Assembly (NCBI RefSeq): GCF_000473145.1
Contig: NZ_KI421500.1
Span: 1,550,225 to 1,614,224 of the forward strand
Length of the DNA: 64,000 bases
Direction: 5' to 3'
From: Leisingera daeponensis DSM 23529
Lineage (GTDB): Bacteria; Pseudomonadota; Alphaproteobacteria; Rhodobacterales; Rhodobacteraceae
Part shown: positions 8,477 to 16,893 of the stretch, piece by piece
Layout of the letters: each line of letters starts with the position of its first letter
Numbering within the stretch: position 1 is the first letter of the stretch
Made by a program: the position numbers and the translations under genes
The notes under the pieces: generated by a model
Seen by the model: the letters and a program-made list of their open reading frames with translations, nothing else
Told to the model about the DNA's origin: nothing
The model's database searches: none

Positions 8477-9930
8477 AACGCCGCCTCGACGTCGCCCATG
8501 CGGACGTAGACCGACTTCACCTGGCTGAAGTGCTTGATCGCCTCTTTCGAGTTCTCGCGGCCCACGCCGGAGGCTTTCACGCCGCCGAACGGCGCCTCGA
8601 CCGGCGCGTCGTTGTAGGAGTTGATGAAGCAGCTGCCGGCCTCCAGCTGGGCGATCACCCGGTGGGCGCGGCTGAAGTCGTTGGTGAAGACGCCGGCGGA
8701 CAGGCCGAACTCGGTGTCGTTGGCGCGCGCGATCACCTCTTCCTCAGTGTCGAAGTCGAGGACGGACATGACGGGGCCGAAGATTTCCTCGCGGGCGATG
8801 GTCATGTCGTCGGTCACATCGGCGAAGACAGTGGGTTCGACAAAGAAGCCGTCCATGTCTGCGCGCTTGCCGCCGCAGATCAGGCGGGCGCCTTCCTCTT
8901 TGCCCTTCTCGATGTAGCCCAGCACGATGTTCATCTGGTTTTCGGTGACCATCGGGCCGAAGTTGGTCGCCTCGTCCTGCGGATCGCCCAGAACGGCGGC
9001 ACCGGTGCGTTCCGCCAGACGGGCCAGGAATTTCTCCTTGATGCCCTTCTGCACGAACACGCGGGTGCCGTTGGAGCAGACCTGGCCGGAGGAATAGAAG
9101 TTGCCGTTGATGGCGCCGCCGACGGCGTTTTCCACATCGGCGTCGTCAAAGATGATCAGCGGGGACTTGCCGCCCAGTTCCATGGTGACGTGCTTCATGC
9201 CTGCGGCAGCGGCGGCATAGACCTTCTTGCCGGTCGGTACAGAGCCGGTGAGCGAGACCTTGTCGACGCGCGGGTCGGTGACCAGCGCGGCCCCGACATC
9301 GCCCATGCCCTGAATGACGTTGTAGAGGCCGGCAGGCAGGCCCGCCTCATGCAGGATCTCGGCCACTTTGAGGGCGCAGAGCGGCGTGGTCTCGGAGGGT
9401 TTGAACACCATCGAGTTGCCGCAGGCCAGCGCAGGCGCGCCTTTCCAGCAGGCGATCTGGGTCGGGTAGTTCCAAGCGCCAATGCCGACGCAGAGGCCCA
9501 GCGCCTCGCGCACGGTATAGACCCAGTCGCGGCCCATCGGGATGTGCTCGCCGGTCAGTGAGCCTGCGAGGCCGCCGAAGTATTCCAGCGCATCGGCGCC
9601 GGAGGTGGCGTCGGCCACCAGGGTTTCCTGCAACGGCTTGCCGGTGTCGTAGGTTTCCAGAACCGACAGTTCGTGGTTGCGCTCGCGCATGATGTCGGCG
9701 GCGCGGCGCAGGATGCGGCCGCGTTCGGTGCCGGTCATCTTGCCCCATGCCTTTTGCGCTTCCTTGGCAGTGGACAGCGCCTTTTCGACAATGGCCGGGG
9801 TCGCTGCGTAGACGGTGGCGATCTGCTCACCGGTCGCGGCGTAGATCACCGGAATCGGGGTGCCGGCGGTGTCTTCGACGTATGCGCCGTTGATGAAATG
9901 GCTGGCTTTGGGCTGTGCGGGATGAGTCAT
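8473..9930 (-). CDS. betB: Betaine-aldehyde dehydrogenase
   Basis: This 485-residue NAD(P)-dependent aldehyde dehydrogenase has the catalytic Glu251 in MELGGKSP and the nucleophile Cys285 in GQVCSNGTR. It also has the cofactor segment [12 protein letters not shown] and the C-terminal [13 protein letters not shown]. It oxidises betaine aldehyde to glycine betaine in the cytoplasm, the second step of osmoprotectant synthesis from choline. Length is close to E. coli BetB (490). It starts one base after the stop of the upstream cysteine-rich gene, which suggests translational coupling. Identification as BetB rests on similarity plus its position between betC and betA. Confidence 0.95.
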   Translation of the reverse strand: MTHPAQPKASHFINGAYVEDTAGTPIPVIYAATGEQIATVYAATPAIVEKALSTAKEAQKAWGKMTGTERGRILRRAADIMRERNHELSVLETYDTGKPLQETLVADATSGADALEYFGGLAGSLTGEHIPMGRDWVYTVREALGLCVGIGAWNYPTQIACWKGAPALACGNSMVFKPSETTPLCALKVAEILHEAGLPAGLYNVIQGMGDVGAALVTDPRVDKVSLTGSVPTGKKVYAAAAAGMKHVTMELGGKSPLIIFDDADVENAVGGAINGNFYSSGQVCSNGTRVFVQKGIKEKFLARLAERTGAAVLGDPQDEATNFGPMVTENQMNIVLGYIEKGKEEGARLICGGKRADMDGFFVEPTVFADVTDDMTIAREEIFGPVMSVLDFDTEEEVIARANDTEFGLSAGVFTNDFSRAHRVIAQLEAGSCFINSYNDAPVEAPFGGVKASGVGRENSKEAIKHFSQVKSVYVRMGDVEAAF

Positions 9931-9931
9931 G

Positions 9932-10195
9932 TCAGAACCAGTGCTTGTTCATTGCGGTAAGAAATTCAGGAGAAACATCGATGCCGGATGCGTCTCCAAT
10001 GACAGAGTCAATGCCGCACTTCGGACAGATCGCCGTCCACTGCTGTTGCGGGTTTTCGTCATCGCACCAGTCGGAAATCTGCGTGGGCGAAAACTCCGCT
10101 GTGCAGTGAAAGCAGCCGCATTTTTGGCTGCGTTCGATTTCGGAGCGGTGGCGGGAACTATGCCCGTGTGCGGTTTTCAACTCGGATGGGGTCAT
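9932..10195 (-). CDS. Small cysteine-rich (zinc-ribbon-like) protein within the choline operon
   Basis: This 87-residue protein starts 2 nt after the betC stop and ends 1 nt before the betB start, so it is embedded in the operon and probably coupled to both. It contains C26, C28 and C31 (CGCFHC), C44, and C57/C60 (CPKCG), a plausible zinc ribbon. It ends with a conserved-looking stretch [11 protein letters not shown]...[12 protein letters not shown] recall a widespread family of small cytoplasmic proteins with this [12 protein letters not shown] core, but no function is established. A role in choline catabolism, for example as a metallochaperone or regulator, is inference from position only. 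Confidence 0.8.
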   Translation of the reverse strand: MTPSELKTAHGHSSRHRSEIERSQKCGCFHCTAEFSPTQISDWCDDENPQQQWTAICPKCGIDSVIGDASGIDVSPEFLTAMNKHWF

Positions 10196-10197
10196 CG

Positions 10198-11706
10198 CTA
10201 TTCTCCGCGGGGAAAGCGTTTGCTTTCCTCGAGGGTGTCGAGATTCATGTGGTTGCGCATGTAGCGCTCGGAGGCCTTTTGCAGCGGCTGGTAATCCCAG
10301 GGGTAATAGCCGCCTTGGCGCAGCGCCTCGTAGACGACCCAGCGACGGGCCTGGCTGGCGCGCACCTCTGCGTCGAAGGTCTCCAGGTTCCAGCGGGCCT
10401 CTGACTTGGCGCGCAGGGTTTGCAGCGTGCCGGCATGGGCCGGATCGTCCGCAAGGTTGGTCAGCTCGTGCGGATCGGCCTCCAGATCGAACAGCTGGTC
10501 GGGGTCCAGGGCGCAGCGGTTGTACTTCCACTTGCCGTAGCGCATGGAGACCAGCGGCGCATAAGAGGCCTCTGCCGCGTATTCCATCAGCACCGGCTCA
10601 GTCCGCTCAGCGCCGGTGGCCAGCGGCACCAGGTTCTGGCCGTCGGTCCAGGGTGCGATCTCTGCCATATCGACACCGGCCAGCGCGCCCAGCGTGGGCG
10701 TCACGTCGATGGTGGAAACCGGGGTTTCGATAAGGCCCGCAGGCAGGTCCGGGGCGAAGATCATCAAAGGCACCCGGGCGGAGCCTTCGTAGAAGTTCAT
10801 CTTGAACCACAGGCCGCGCTCGCCCAGCATGTCGCCGTGGTCGGACACAAACAGGATGATCGCCTCCTGCCTTGTGGTCTCCAGCACGTTCAGGATCTCG
10901 CCGATCTTGTCGTCCAGATAGGAGATATTGGCGAAATAGGCGCGGCGGGAGCGTTTGATGTTCTCTTGCGAGATGTCGAAGTTGCGCCAGTCGTTGGCGT
11001 CAAAGATCCGCTGCGCGTGGGGGTCGTGGTCCTCATAGTCCATCGCCGGGACTTCGGGCAGCAGATGCTCGCAGTCCTCATACAGATCCCAGTACTTGCG
11101 GCGCGCCACATAGGGGTCGTGCGGGTGGGTGAAGGAGACAGTCACGCACCAAGGGCGGCCGTCCAGCCCGCGCGACAGCTCATAGAGCTTGGCGGTGGCG
11201 TTGTAGGCAACCTCGTCGTCGTATTCCATCTGGTTGGAGGTCTCGGCCACCCCTGCCCCGGTGACACTCCCCATGTTGTGATACCACCAGTCGATCCGCT
11301 CGCCCGGCTTGCGGTAATCAGGCGTCCAGCCGAAATCGGCCGGGTAGATGTCGGTGGTCAGCCGGTCCTCGAACCCGTGCAGCTGGTCGGGGCCGACAAA
11401 GTGCATCTTTCCGCTGAGGCAGGTGTAATAGCCCGCGCGGCGCAGATGGTGCGCGTAGGTCGGGATGTCGCTGCGGAACTCAGCCGCGTTGTCATAGACG
11501 CCGGTGCGCGAGGGCAATTGGCCGGACATGAAGGACGCGCGGCCCGGCGCACACAAGGGCGACGCCGTATAGGCGTTCTTGAAGCGGGTGGAGCGTTCCG
11601 CCAGCTTCTTCAGGTTCGGAGCATGCAGCCATTCGGCGGGGCCGTCCGGGAAAAGCGTCCCATTCAACTGGTCGACCATCAGGATCAGAATGTTCGGGGC
11701 ACTCAT
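10198..11706 (-). CDS. betC: Choline-sulfatase
   Basis: This 502-residue type I sulfatase has metal-ligand residues at the N-terminus (ILMVDQ). Its formylglycine motif is CAPGR, with Cys52 as the residue converted to formylglycine; this is followed by the BetC-typical ASFMSGQLPSRTGVYDNAAE. SGKMHFVGPDQLHGF and FVSDHGDMLGERG supply further metal and sulfate ligands. It hydrolyses choline-O-sulfate to choline and sulfate in the cytoplasm. Length agrees with Sinorhizobium BetC (about 510). GGGAGG precedes the ATG. It lies between the transporter and the small cysteine-rich gene in the same direction, so imported choline-O-sulfate can enter the BetA-BetB pathway. Confidence 0.94.
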   Translation of the reverse strand: MSAPNILILMVDQLNGTLFPDGPAEWLHAPNLKKLAERSTRFKNAYTASPLCAPGRASFMSGQLPSRTGVYDNAAEFRSDIPTYAHHLRRAGYYTCLSGKMHFVGPDQLHGFEDRLTTDIYPADFGWTPDYRKPGERIDWWYHNMGSVTGAGVAETSNQMEYDDEVAYNATAKLYELSRGLDGRPWCVTVSFTHPHDPYVARRKYWDLYEDCEHLLPEVPAMDYEDHDPHAQRIFDANDWRNFDISQENIKRSRRAYFANISYLDDKIGEILNVLETTRQEAIILFVSDHGDMLGERGLWFKMNFYEGSARVPLMIFAPDLPAGLIETPVSTIDVTPTLGALAGVDMAEIAPWTDGQNLVPLATGAERTEPVLMEYAAEASYAPLVSMRYGKWKYNRCALDPDQLFDLEADPHELTNLADDPAHAGTLQTLRAKSEARWNLETFDAEVRASQARRWVVYEALRQGGYYPWDYQPLQKASERYMRNHMNLDTLEESKRFPRGE

Positions 11707-11744
11707 CGCGGACCTCCCAAGAATTGGCGATGCTTTGCAAAGGC

Positions 11745-11773
11745 GCCTGGCAGGCCCGAAAGCGCTGCCAGGC
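11745..11773. repeat. Intercistronic hairpin between transporter and betC
   Basis: GCCTGGCA (11745-11752) and TGCCAGGC (11766-11773) form a perfect 8-bp stem with a 13-nt loop in the 124-nt gap between the transporter stop and the betC start. There is no T-run, so it is more likely an mRNA-processing or attenuation element than a full terminator. Confidence 0.5.
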
Positions 11774-11830
11774 AGTTGGTGGCTGGTCCCGTCATTCGGG
11801 GAAACTTGGGGGCCAGCCGGGAGACCGCCC

Positions 11831-13039
11831 CTAGTGGGCCGTCTTGATCTTTTCGAAATCGAGGGTGTTTTCCTCGGGCGAGGCGTCGATGCTCATCACG
11901 TCGCTGCGCTTGAAGGCCACGATGTAGGCGAGGCACGCCACGTAGATGCCGATCACGATGGTGCCGATCCACTGGATCTGCAGCCACTGGCTCTGGAAGG
12001 CCAGGGTCAGGCCGAAGAGCACAGCCGAGTTGCCGAGCACATAGGGAATGGTGCCGAACCGCTTGGCCGTCAGGTTCAGGTTGTCGGTGTAGAGGCGGAT
12101 CAGCGAGTCAAAGGAGTTGACCACGAAGATGATGCCCACCGCCACCATGGAGACGTTGATCAGCAGCGTCGTTTCGATGCTGTTCAGGTGGTAGTAATAC
12201 AGCACCGAGAACCACACACCCAGCGGGATCGACGGGAACACCAGCAGCGCTGCGAGCACCTGCCATGTCTTGAGGCCGCCGACAAAGCGGGAGGTGAACT
12301 GGCCGATCATGATCGACCAAGCGAACCACCAGAACAGGTAGAACTCATGATAGTCGGTCAGCGGCAGGATGAACTTGTGGATGTTGGAGAAATAGCCGCC
12401 GATGTTGCCGGCGGTCTCGGCAAAGGCACCCAGGCCCATGCCCGCATAGGCCCACATGCCCAGGATCAGCGCCAGGAACAGCACGGTGGAGCCAACTGAC
12501 AGGATGCGCACGTATTTGATGTCGGTGGAGGAGAAGGCGGCAAACATGATCACCAGGAAGGTGATGACATAGAAGGCCGGGATCACGGTTTCGCCGTCAC
12601 CCATGAAGGTCGCGTAATACGGCAGGTAGATCAGGAACAGCGCGCCGGTGAAGGCGCAGGTGCCGATGATCACGATGTTGTTGATCCATTTTACCAGCGG
12701 GATCTCAAAGAACTTCACCCGCGGCTCGATCACGCAGAAATAGAAGGTCGTCAGGAAGTAGAAGCCCCAGATCAGGAACCCCCAGAAGCCGAATTCCAGC
12801 GCCAGCGGGTTGGTGAAGCCATAGGCCGGCTCCGCGGCGGTGTCCGCATAGAGCGGGAAGTCCCAGGCCAGCGGGAACATGATCAGGCCCACGTCCAGAC
12901 CGGAGGTGAACAGGATGGCGATGAAGGTGAAAAGGTGAACCGGGGTCACGCCGACGTTGCGGACGTTCCACCATTTGATCACGCAGAACGCCACCAGCGC
13001 AAAGGCCAGCAGAATCCCGAACGAGATGATTGAAGTCAT
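11831..13039 (-). CDS. BCCT-like choline / betaine transporter (short, divergent)
   Basis: This 402-residue membrane protein has about 10-12 hydrophobic segments. A stretch WWFAWSIMIGQFTSRFVGG followed by FPSIPLGVWFSVLYYYH resembles the betaine/choline/carnitine transporter signature (WWxxWxPFVGxFxARISRG...PxxxxxxWFxVFG). Canonical BCCT proteins exceed 500 residues, so this is a shortened relative. Position at the head of the operon and divergence from betI make uptake of choline or choline-O-sulfate the likely role. The ATG at 13039 has GGGAGGGAC upstream; an in-frame start at 13135 would run into the BetI palindrome and is less likely. Coupling ion and exact substrate are not visible. Confidence 0.83.
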   Translation of the reverse strand: MTSIISFGILLAFALVAFCVIKWWNVRNVGVTPVHLFTFIAILFTSGLDVGLIMFPLAWDFPLYADTAAEPAYGFTNPLALEFGFWGFLIWGFYFLTTFYFCVIEPRVKFFEIPLVKWINNIVIIGTCAFTGALFLIYLPYYATFMGDGETVIPAFYVITFLVIMFAAFSSTDIKYVRILSVGSTVLFLALILGMWAYAGMGLGAFAETAGNIGGYFSNIHKFILPLTDYHEFYLFWWFAWSIMIGQFTSRFVGGLKTWQVLAALLVFPSIPLGVWFSVLYYYHLNSIETTLLINVSMVAVGIIFVVNSFDSLIRLYTDNLNLTAKRFGTIPYVLGNSAVLFGLTLAFQSQWLQIQWIGTIVIGIYVACLAYIVAFKRSDVMSIDASPEENTLDFEKIKTAH

Positions 13040-13123
13040 ATGTCCCTCCCATTTCCGGGCGGTTTCCGCCCTTAGACATGGAATGGGTACATACCACAGC
13101 CGGCTGACCGGCCAAACGGTTTT

Positions 13124-13139
13124 TTGAATGGCCATTCAA
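13124..13139. promoter_or_regulatory. Candidate BetI operator (16-bp perfect palindrome)
   Basis: TTGAATGGCCATTCAA is a perfect palindrome lying 85 bp upstream of the transporter start and 60 bp upstream of betI, inside the divergent promoter region. TetR-family BetI repressors are released from such sites by choline. The position is what is expected for repression of both directions. Confidence 0.7.
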
Positions 13140-13198
13140 GATTTCATTTCCTTCTAACAACAGTTGAAACGGCGCCCCAATTGCCGCACAACTTTGTC

Positions 13199-13774
13199 AT
13201 GAGCAGGAAACGCATCCGGGACATCCGCAACGAAGAGCTGATCGAAGCCACCATCGTCGCCGTGCACAAGCGGGGCTATGGGGTTGTAACGATGGCGGAA
13301 ATCGCCAGGGAAGCCGGGGCGTCGGCGGCCTCGATCAACTATTATTTCGGCTCCAAGGAAGGGCTGATGGAAGCCACGATGCTGCATCTTCTGGGCAAGC
13401 TGCGCCGCGCGATGAGCGACGGCTACGCCACCGCCCGCAGCCCGCGCGAGCGGCTTTATGCGGTGATGGATGCGAACTTTGCCGACGATCTGTTCACCGT
13501 TCCGCAGTGCAGCATCTGGATGCAGTTCTGGGCAAACGCCCCCTATTCGCCGCGACTCAGCCGCTTGCACCGAATCAACCGCGCCCGGGTGCGCAGCCAT
13601 TTCCTGGCCGAGCTGCGGGCGCTGCTGCCGGCGGAACAGCTGGAAACCGCGCGCCAGGCGCTGCAGTGCTACATGGACGGTGTCTGGCTGCAGGCGGCGC
13701 AATCCGAGGAGGCGCTGAACCCGCAGGACGCCCGCGCGGCGGCGCACCGGGTGGTGGATCTGGTGATCCCCTGA
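13199..13774 (+). CDS. betI: TetR-family transcriptional repressor BetI
   Basis: This 191-residue protein has an N-terminal TetR helix-turn-helix (VTMAEIAREAGASAASINYYFGSKEGLMEATM). BetI-typical features are the RDIRNEELIEATI opening, the FADDLF segment and WMQFWANA. BetI represses choline transport and oxidation genes until choline is present. I place the start at the ATG at 13199, because the longer frame from 13124 would begin inside the palindromic operator and adds an unconserved N-terminus; E. coli BetI has 195 residues. No clear Shine-Dalgarno sequence precedes this ATG, so the start is somewhat uncertain. It is transcribed away from the choline operon. Confidence 0.9.
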   Translation: MSRKRIRDIRNEELIEATIVAVHKRGYGVVTMAEIAREAGASAASINYYFGSKEGLMEATMLHLLGKLRRAMSDGYATARSPRERLYAVMDANFADDLFTVPQCSIWMQFWANAPYSPRLSRLHRINRARVRSHFLAELRALLPAEQLETARQALQCYMDGVWLQAAQSEEALNPQDARAAAHRVVDLVIP

Positions 13775-13791
13775 ACGCCTGAGGGGTCGCC

Positions 13792-14796
13792 CTAGCCTTC
13801 CGGCAGGCGCCGGTAGACCAGCCGGGTGCCGCGCGGCAAGTAGATCAGGCTGAGCTCATCGCTGCTAAGAGACTGGATCCGGTAGCACAGGCTGGTGCCG
13901 CGTTCGCTGTCGCGGGCCAGCAGAAAATCCCCCGCCGTGCTGGTGCCGCGGCAGCCGCCCTGCACCGAGACGAATTCCGGCGCCATCGCGCTGCCCCTGT
14001 AGCTGACCTGCCGGACCGCGCCGGACAGGGTGAAACTGTCGCCGGGATCCGCGGCGGACACCCAGCGTCCCTGCATCCGCTGCAGCAGCCGGTCATGATG
14101 GTTCGGCTGGCGCAAGGCGGCGCTGTGCAGGTCCAGATCACCGTGAGAGCCGAAGGAACTGATCAGTTCCCCCTCGACCGCGAGCGGCGCGCCCTGCTGC
14201 AAAGTCAGGAGAAACGCAAATACCGGCGCGGCGGCCGGTTTGCCGGCGGTGGCCCGGACCTCCATGCCGCCGCCGACAAAGCGGCAGGCCGCAGGGGAGC
14301 CGTCCTGCTCCGGGCTGCAGCCCTGCAGGACGACCTCTGCCGCGTAGGGTGTGCTGCCGGCGGCGTCTGTATCCGGCGCGGCGACCGAGGCCTGGGAACG
14401 GGAACTGAGCGCAATCGTCTGGCTGTCCGTGCTGATGCGGGCCCTGGCGAAGGCCTGTTCGCGGTAGCCGCGGGCGTTGCAATCGCCGCTGCCCCCGGCG
14501 CGGAACGGCCCTGCTTTGGTGCAGAAGCGGATGCTGTCGTCGCGGAACTGGTGTCCCGGGCTTTCGGCGCGGAAGTAGAAAAACCGTCCCTCATACCCCT
14601 CCGGCAGCGGATCGACGCAGTCGCCCGGCGCCAGCGCCTGCCAGCCCTGAGTGATCCAGCTGCCATCGGTGCGCGCCGTTACGGCCAGCTGGTGCAGGGC
14701 GCCGGTATCATTGCAGATACTGGTCCCGGCACTGGCGGCCGACGGATCTGAGAGGGCAGCCAGCAGCAGCGCTGGCAGCCAAAGGAAAAACGCCAT
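13792..14796 (-). CDS. Secreted DUF1036 domain protein
   Basis: This 334-residue protein has a signal peptide (residues 1-23, ending SAASAG). Residues 24-125 form a DUF1036 domain beginning ICNDTG and containing WITQGWQALAPGDC and YFYFRAESPG-like elements. Two half-domains follow, with paired cysteines that could form disulfides (GCSPEQDGSPAAC, GGCRG...LC). DUF1036 proteins are common periplasmic proteins of alphaproteobacteria without an established function. GGGGG precedes the ATG. It is convergent with betI, only 17 bp between the stop codons, and is not part of the choline system. Confidence 0.78.
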   Translation of the reverse strand: MAFFLWLPALLLAALSDPSAASAGTSICNDTGALHQLAVTARTDGSWITQGWQALAPGDCVDPLPEGYEGRFFYFRAESPGHQFRDDSIRFCTKAGPFRAGGSGDCNARGYREQAFARARISTDSQTIALSSRSQASVAAPDTDAAGSTPYAAEVVLQGCSPEQDGSPAACRFVGGGMEVRATAGKPAAAPVFAFLLTLQQGAPLAVEGELISSFGSHGDLDLHSAALRQPNHHDRLLQRMQGRWVSAADPGDSFTLSGAVRQVSYRGSAMAPEFVSVQGGCRGTSTAGDFLLARDSERGTSLCYRIQSLSSDELSLIYLPRGTRLVYRRLPEG

Positions 14797-14862
14797 TCAC
14801 AGCCCCCGCTGACACCTGTAAGGGCGGGAGATTACCCCGGACATGTAACATCATTAAGACGA

Positions 14863-15783
14863 TCAAAGCCCGGCGGGGTTACCGGAAGGTGTAGCTGCCT
14901 TCTTTTTGATCCTGGCTTCACGCCAGGAGATGAAACTGACGGCAGCCAGGATCAGCCCGCCGCCGGAAACCACCCAGATATCTACCGGCTCTGCAAACAC
15001 CAGGGCGCCCAGCAGGGTCGCCCAGACGAGCTGCAGGAAGGTGACCGGCTGGGTCACTGTCACGGGTGCGGCGGCAAAGGCCAGGGTCATGGCGTAATGG
15101 CCCGCGGTGGCAAAACAGGCGACGCCGAACAGGATCGCAAGCTCGGTCAGGGTGGGCGTCACCCAGACGGCCAGGGCAAAGGGGGCAAGCCCCAGGGTGA
15201 CGAAGACCGAGAGCATTGCCACCACCACCGCCGGGCTGTTGCTGCCGACGGTGAACTTGGCGATCAGGTACGAAGCGCCGAAGGACACCGCGGTGAACAG
15301 CATGGCGATGTGGCCGGGCGAGACTTCGCGGAAGCCCGGGCGCAGGATGATCAGTGCGCCGATCAGGGCAACCGCAATGGCGGAGATGCGGCGGAAGGCC
15401 AGCTTTTCGCCCAGAAACAGCGCCGCGCCCAATGTCACATAGACCGGCGAGAGGTAGTTCATCGCGGTGACCTCAGCCAGCGGGATCTGGGTCATGGCGT
15501 AGAACCACAGGATCACGCCCGCCGTATGCACCGCGCCGCGGCCCGCATAGAGCCCCCACAGACGCGGGGTCAGCCGCGCCCTGCGCAGGGATCCGGCCAT
15601 CGGGATCAGAAACACCAGACCCAGCAGATAGCGCAGAAACGCGCTTTCGGCCGGCGGGATGCGGCTGCCCAGGTATTTGACCAGCGCTGTCACCGCGACA
15701 AAGCACAGACCGGTCACCACCATCCAGAACACGCCTCTGAGCGGGTTTTGGAGGGCTGGGGCGGTGTCTGCGGTCTGGCTCAT
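14863..15783 (-). CDS. EamA/DMT-family transporter
   Basis: This is a 306-residue protein with ten hydrophobic segments arranged as two EamA repeats (about 20-145 and 160-290). Family landmarks are the TM4 segment EVTAMNYLSPVYVTLGAALFLGEK and the second-repeat equivalent PVTFLQLVWATLLGALVFAEP. Drug/metabolite transporters of this kind usually export amino acids, nucleobases or other metabolites; the substrate is unknown. I prefer the ATG at 15783 to one at 15816 because the alternative adds only a short basic stretch; neither has a strong Shine-Dalgarno sequence. A 12-bp palindrome lies about 40 bp upstream. Confidence 0.85.
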   Translation of the reverse strand: MSQTADTAPALQNPLRGVFWMVVTGLCFVAVTALVKYLGSRIPPAESAFLRYLLGLVFLIPMAGSLRRARLTPRLWGLYAGRGAVHTAGVILWFYAMTQIPLAEVTAMNYLSPVYVTLGAALFLGEKLAFRRISAIAVALIGALIILRPGFREVSPGHIAMLFTAVSFGASYLIAKFTVGSNSPAVVVAMLSVFVTLGLAPFALAVWVTPTLTELAILFGVACFATAGHYAMTLAFAAAPVTVTQPVTFLQLVWATLLGALVFAEPVDIWVVSGGGLILAAVSFISWREARIKKKAATPSGNPAGL

Positions 15784-15821
15784 GAGGTGACAGAACACCC
15801 GTTCGGGCGGCGGCACAAGGC

Positions 15822-15833
15822 TTCACATGTGAA
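15822..15833. promoter_or_regulatory. Perfect palindrome upstream of the EamA transporter
   Basis: TTCACATGTGAA is a perfect 12-bp palindrome between the pirin stop (15877) and the EamA start (15783). It is a possible operator for a dimeric regulator. The binding protein is unknown. Confidence 0.35.
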
Positions 15834-15876
15834 ATAGTTCCGGGCGGTCCGCTTTGCGCGCCGGAACCCTGCGGCG

Positions 15877-16809
15877 TCAGGGCAGCGGGATGAACTCCTG
15901 ATCATCGCCCGGCGGCAGCTGAAAGCGCCCGTGCTGCCAGTCACCGGCAGCCCAGGATTCCTTGGCCGCCTCGATCCGGTCGCGGGAGGAGGCGACGAAG
16001 TTCCACCAGATATAGCGCGGCCCGTTCAGCGTCTCGCCGCCCAGCGCCATCAGCCGGGCGCCCTGGGGGCCTGCGGTCACGGTGATTTCGTCGCCCGGAC
16101 GGAACACCATCATGCGGCCGGCCTCGAAGGTTTCGCCGGCAATTTCCACCGCTCCTTGGGTCACATAGATGCCCCGGTCCTCATGATCCGTGGGCAGGGG
16201 CAGCTTGGACCCGGCCTGCAGCACCACATCGGCATAGAAGGTGTCGGAATAAAGCGTTGCCGGCGCTTTCTCCCCCCAGGCGGTGCCGAGGATCAGACGG
16301 GCGGCCTTGCCCTCGCCCTCCAGCAGCGGCAGTGCCTCCTTGCCGTGGTGTTCAAAGCTTGCGGGCGCATCCTCGTGGCTTTCGGGCAGCGCGATCCAGG
16401 TCTGGATGCCAAACAGGCTGCTGGCCCCTTTTCGGGTCGCGGCGGAGGTGCGCTCGGAATGGGTGACGCCCTCGCCCGCCACCATCCAGTTCACCTCGCC
16501 GGGATAGATCATCTGGTGGGTGCCCAGGGAATCGCGGTGCTCGAACTCGCCCTCGTAGAGGTAGGTAACTGTGCCGAGGCCGATATGCGGGTGCGGGCGC
16601 ACGTCGATGCCCTGGCCGGTCAAAAACTCCGCCGGTCCGGCCTGGTCGAAGAAGATGAAGGGCCCGACCATCTGGCGGCGCGGCGCAGGCAGCGCGCGGC
16701 GGACCTCGAAGCCGCCGATGTCGCGGGCGCGCGGGATGATCACCGTTTCAATCGCGTCGAGATCGCCCGCGTCGGGGCATTGCGGTTCCAGTGCCGGGTT
16801 CCAGCTCAT
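15877..16809 (-). CDS. Pirin family protein
   Basis: This 310-residue bicupin has the pirin metal-binding segment RPHPHIGLGTVTYLYEGEFE (His ligands plus a downstream Glu), then GEVNWMVAGEGVTHSER, in the N-terminal cupin (about 25-150). A pirin_C domain occupies roughly 190-295. Bacterial pirins bind iron; some act as quercetinases and others modulate metabolic enzymes. The specific role here is not predictable. GGAGGGAAGG precedes the ATG, a strong ribosome site. It is on the same strand as the EamA exporter downstream, 93 bp apart, and 84 bp downstream of argO. Confidence 0.9.
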   Translation of the reverse strand: MSWNPALEPQCPDAGDLDAIETVIIPRARDIGGFEVRRALPAPRRQMVGPFIFFDQAGPAEFLTGQGIDVRPHPHIGLGTVTYLYEGEFEHRDSLGTHQMIYPGEVNWMVAGEGVTHSERTSAATRKGASSLFGIQTWIALPESHEDAPASFEHHGKEALPLLEGEGKAARLILGTAWGEKAPATLYSDTFYADVVLQAGSKLPLPTDHEDRGIYVTQGAVEIAGETFEAGRMMVFRPGDEITVTAGPQGARLMALGGETLNGPRYIWWNFVASSRDRIEAAKESWAAGDWQHGRFQLPPGDDQEFIPLP

Positions 16810-16893
16810 CCTTCCCTCCTGTCGGTGGCTACAGGGACAAGGTAGGGCGTTTCACCGCAGGCGTTAGACCTGTGCGCGCACAGGCGCTGTTCG

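Noticed and set aside
6639..8528. Long open frame on the plus strand opposite betA
   Set aside because: High-GC codon bias keeps the antisense frame open. The translation has no recognisable domain, whereas the minus strand encodes a clear GMC enzyme.
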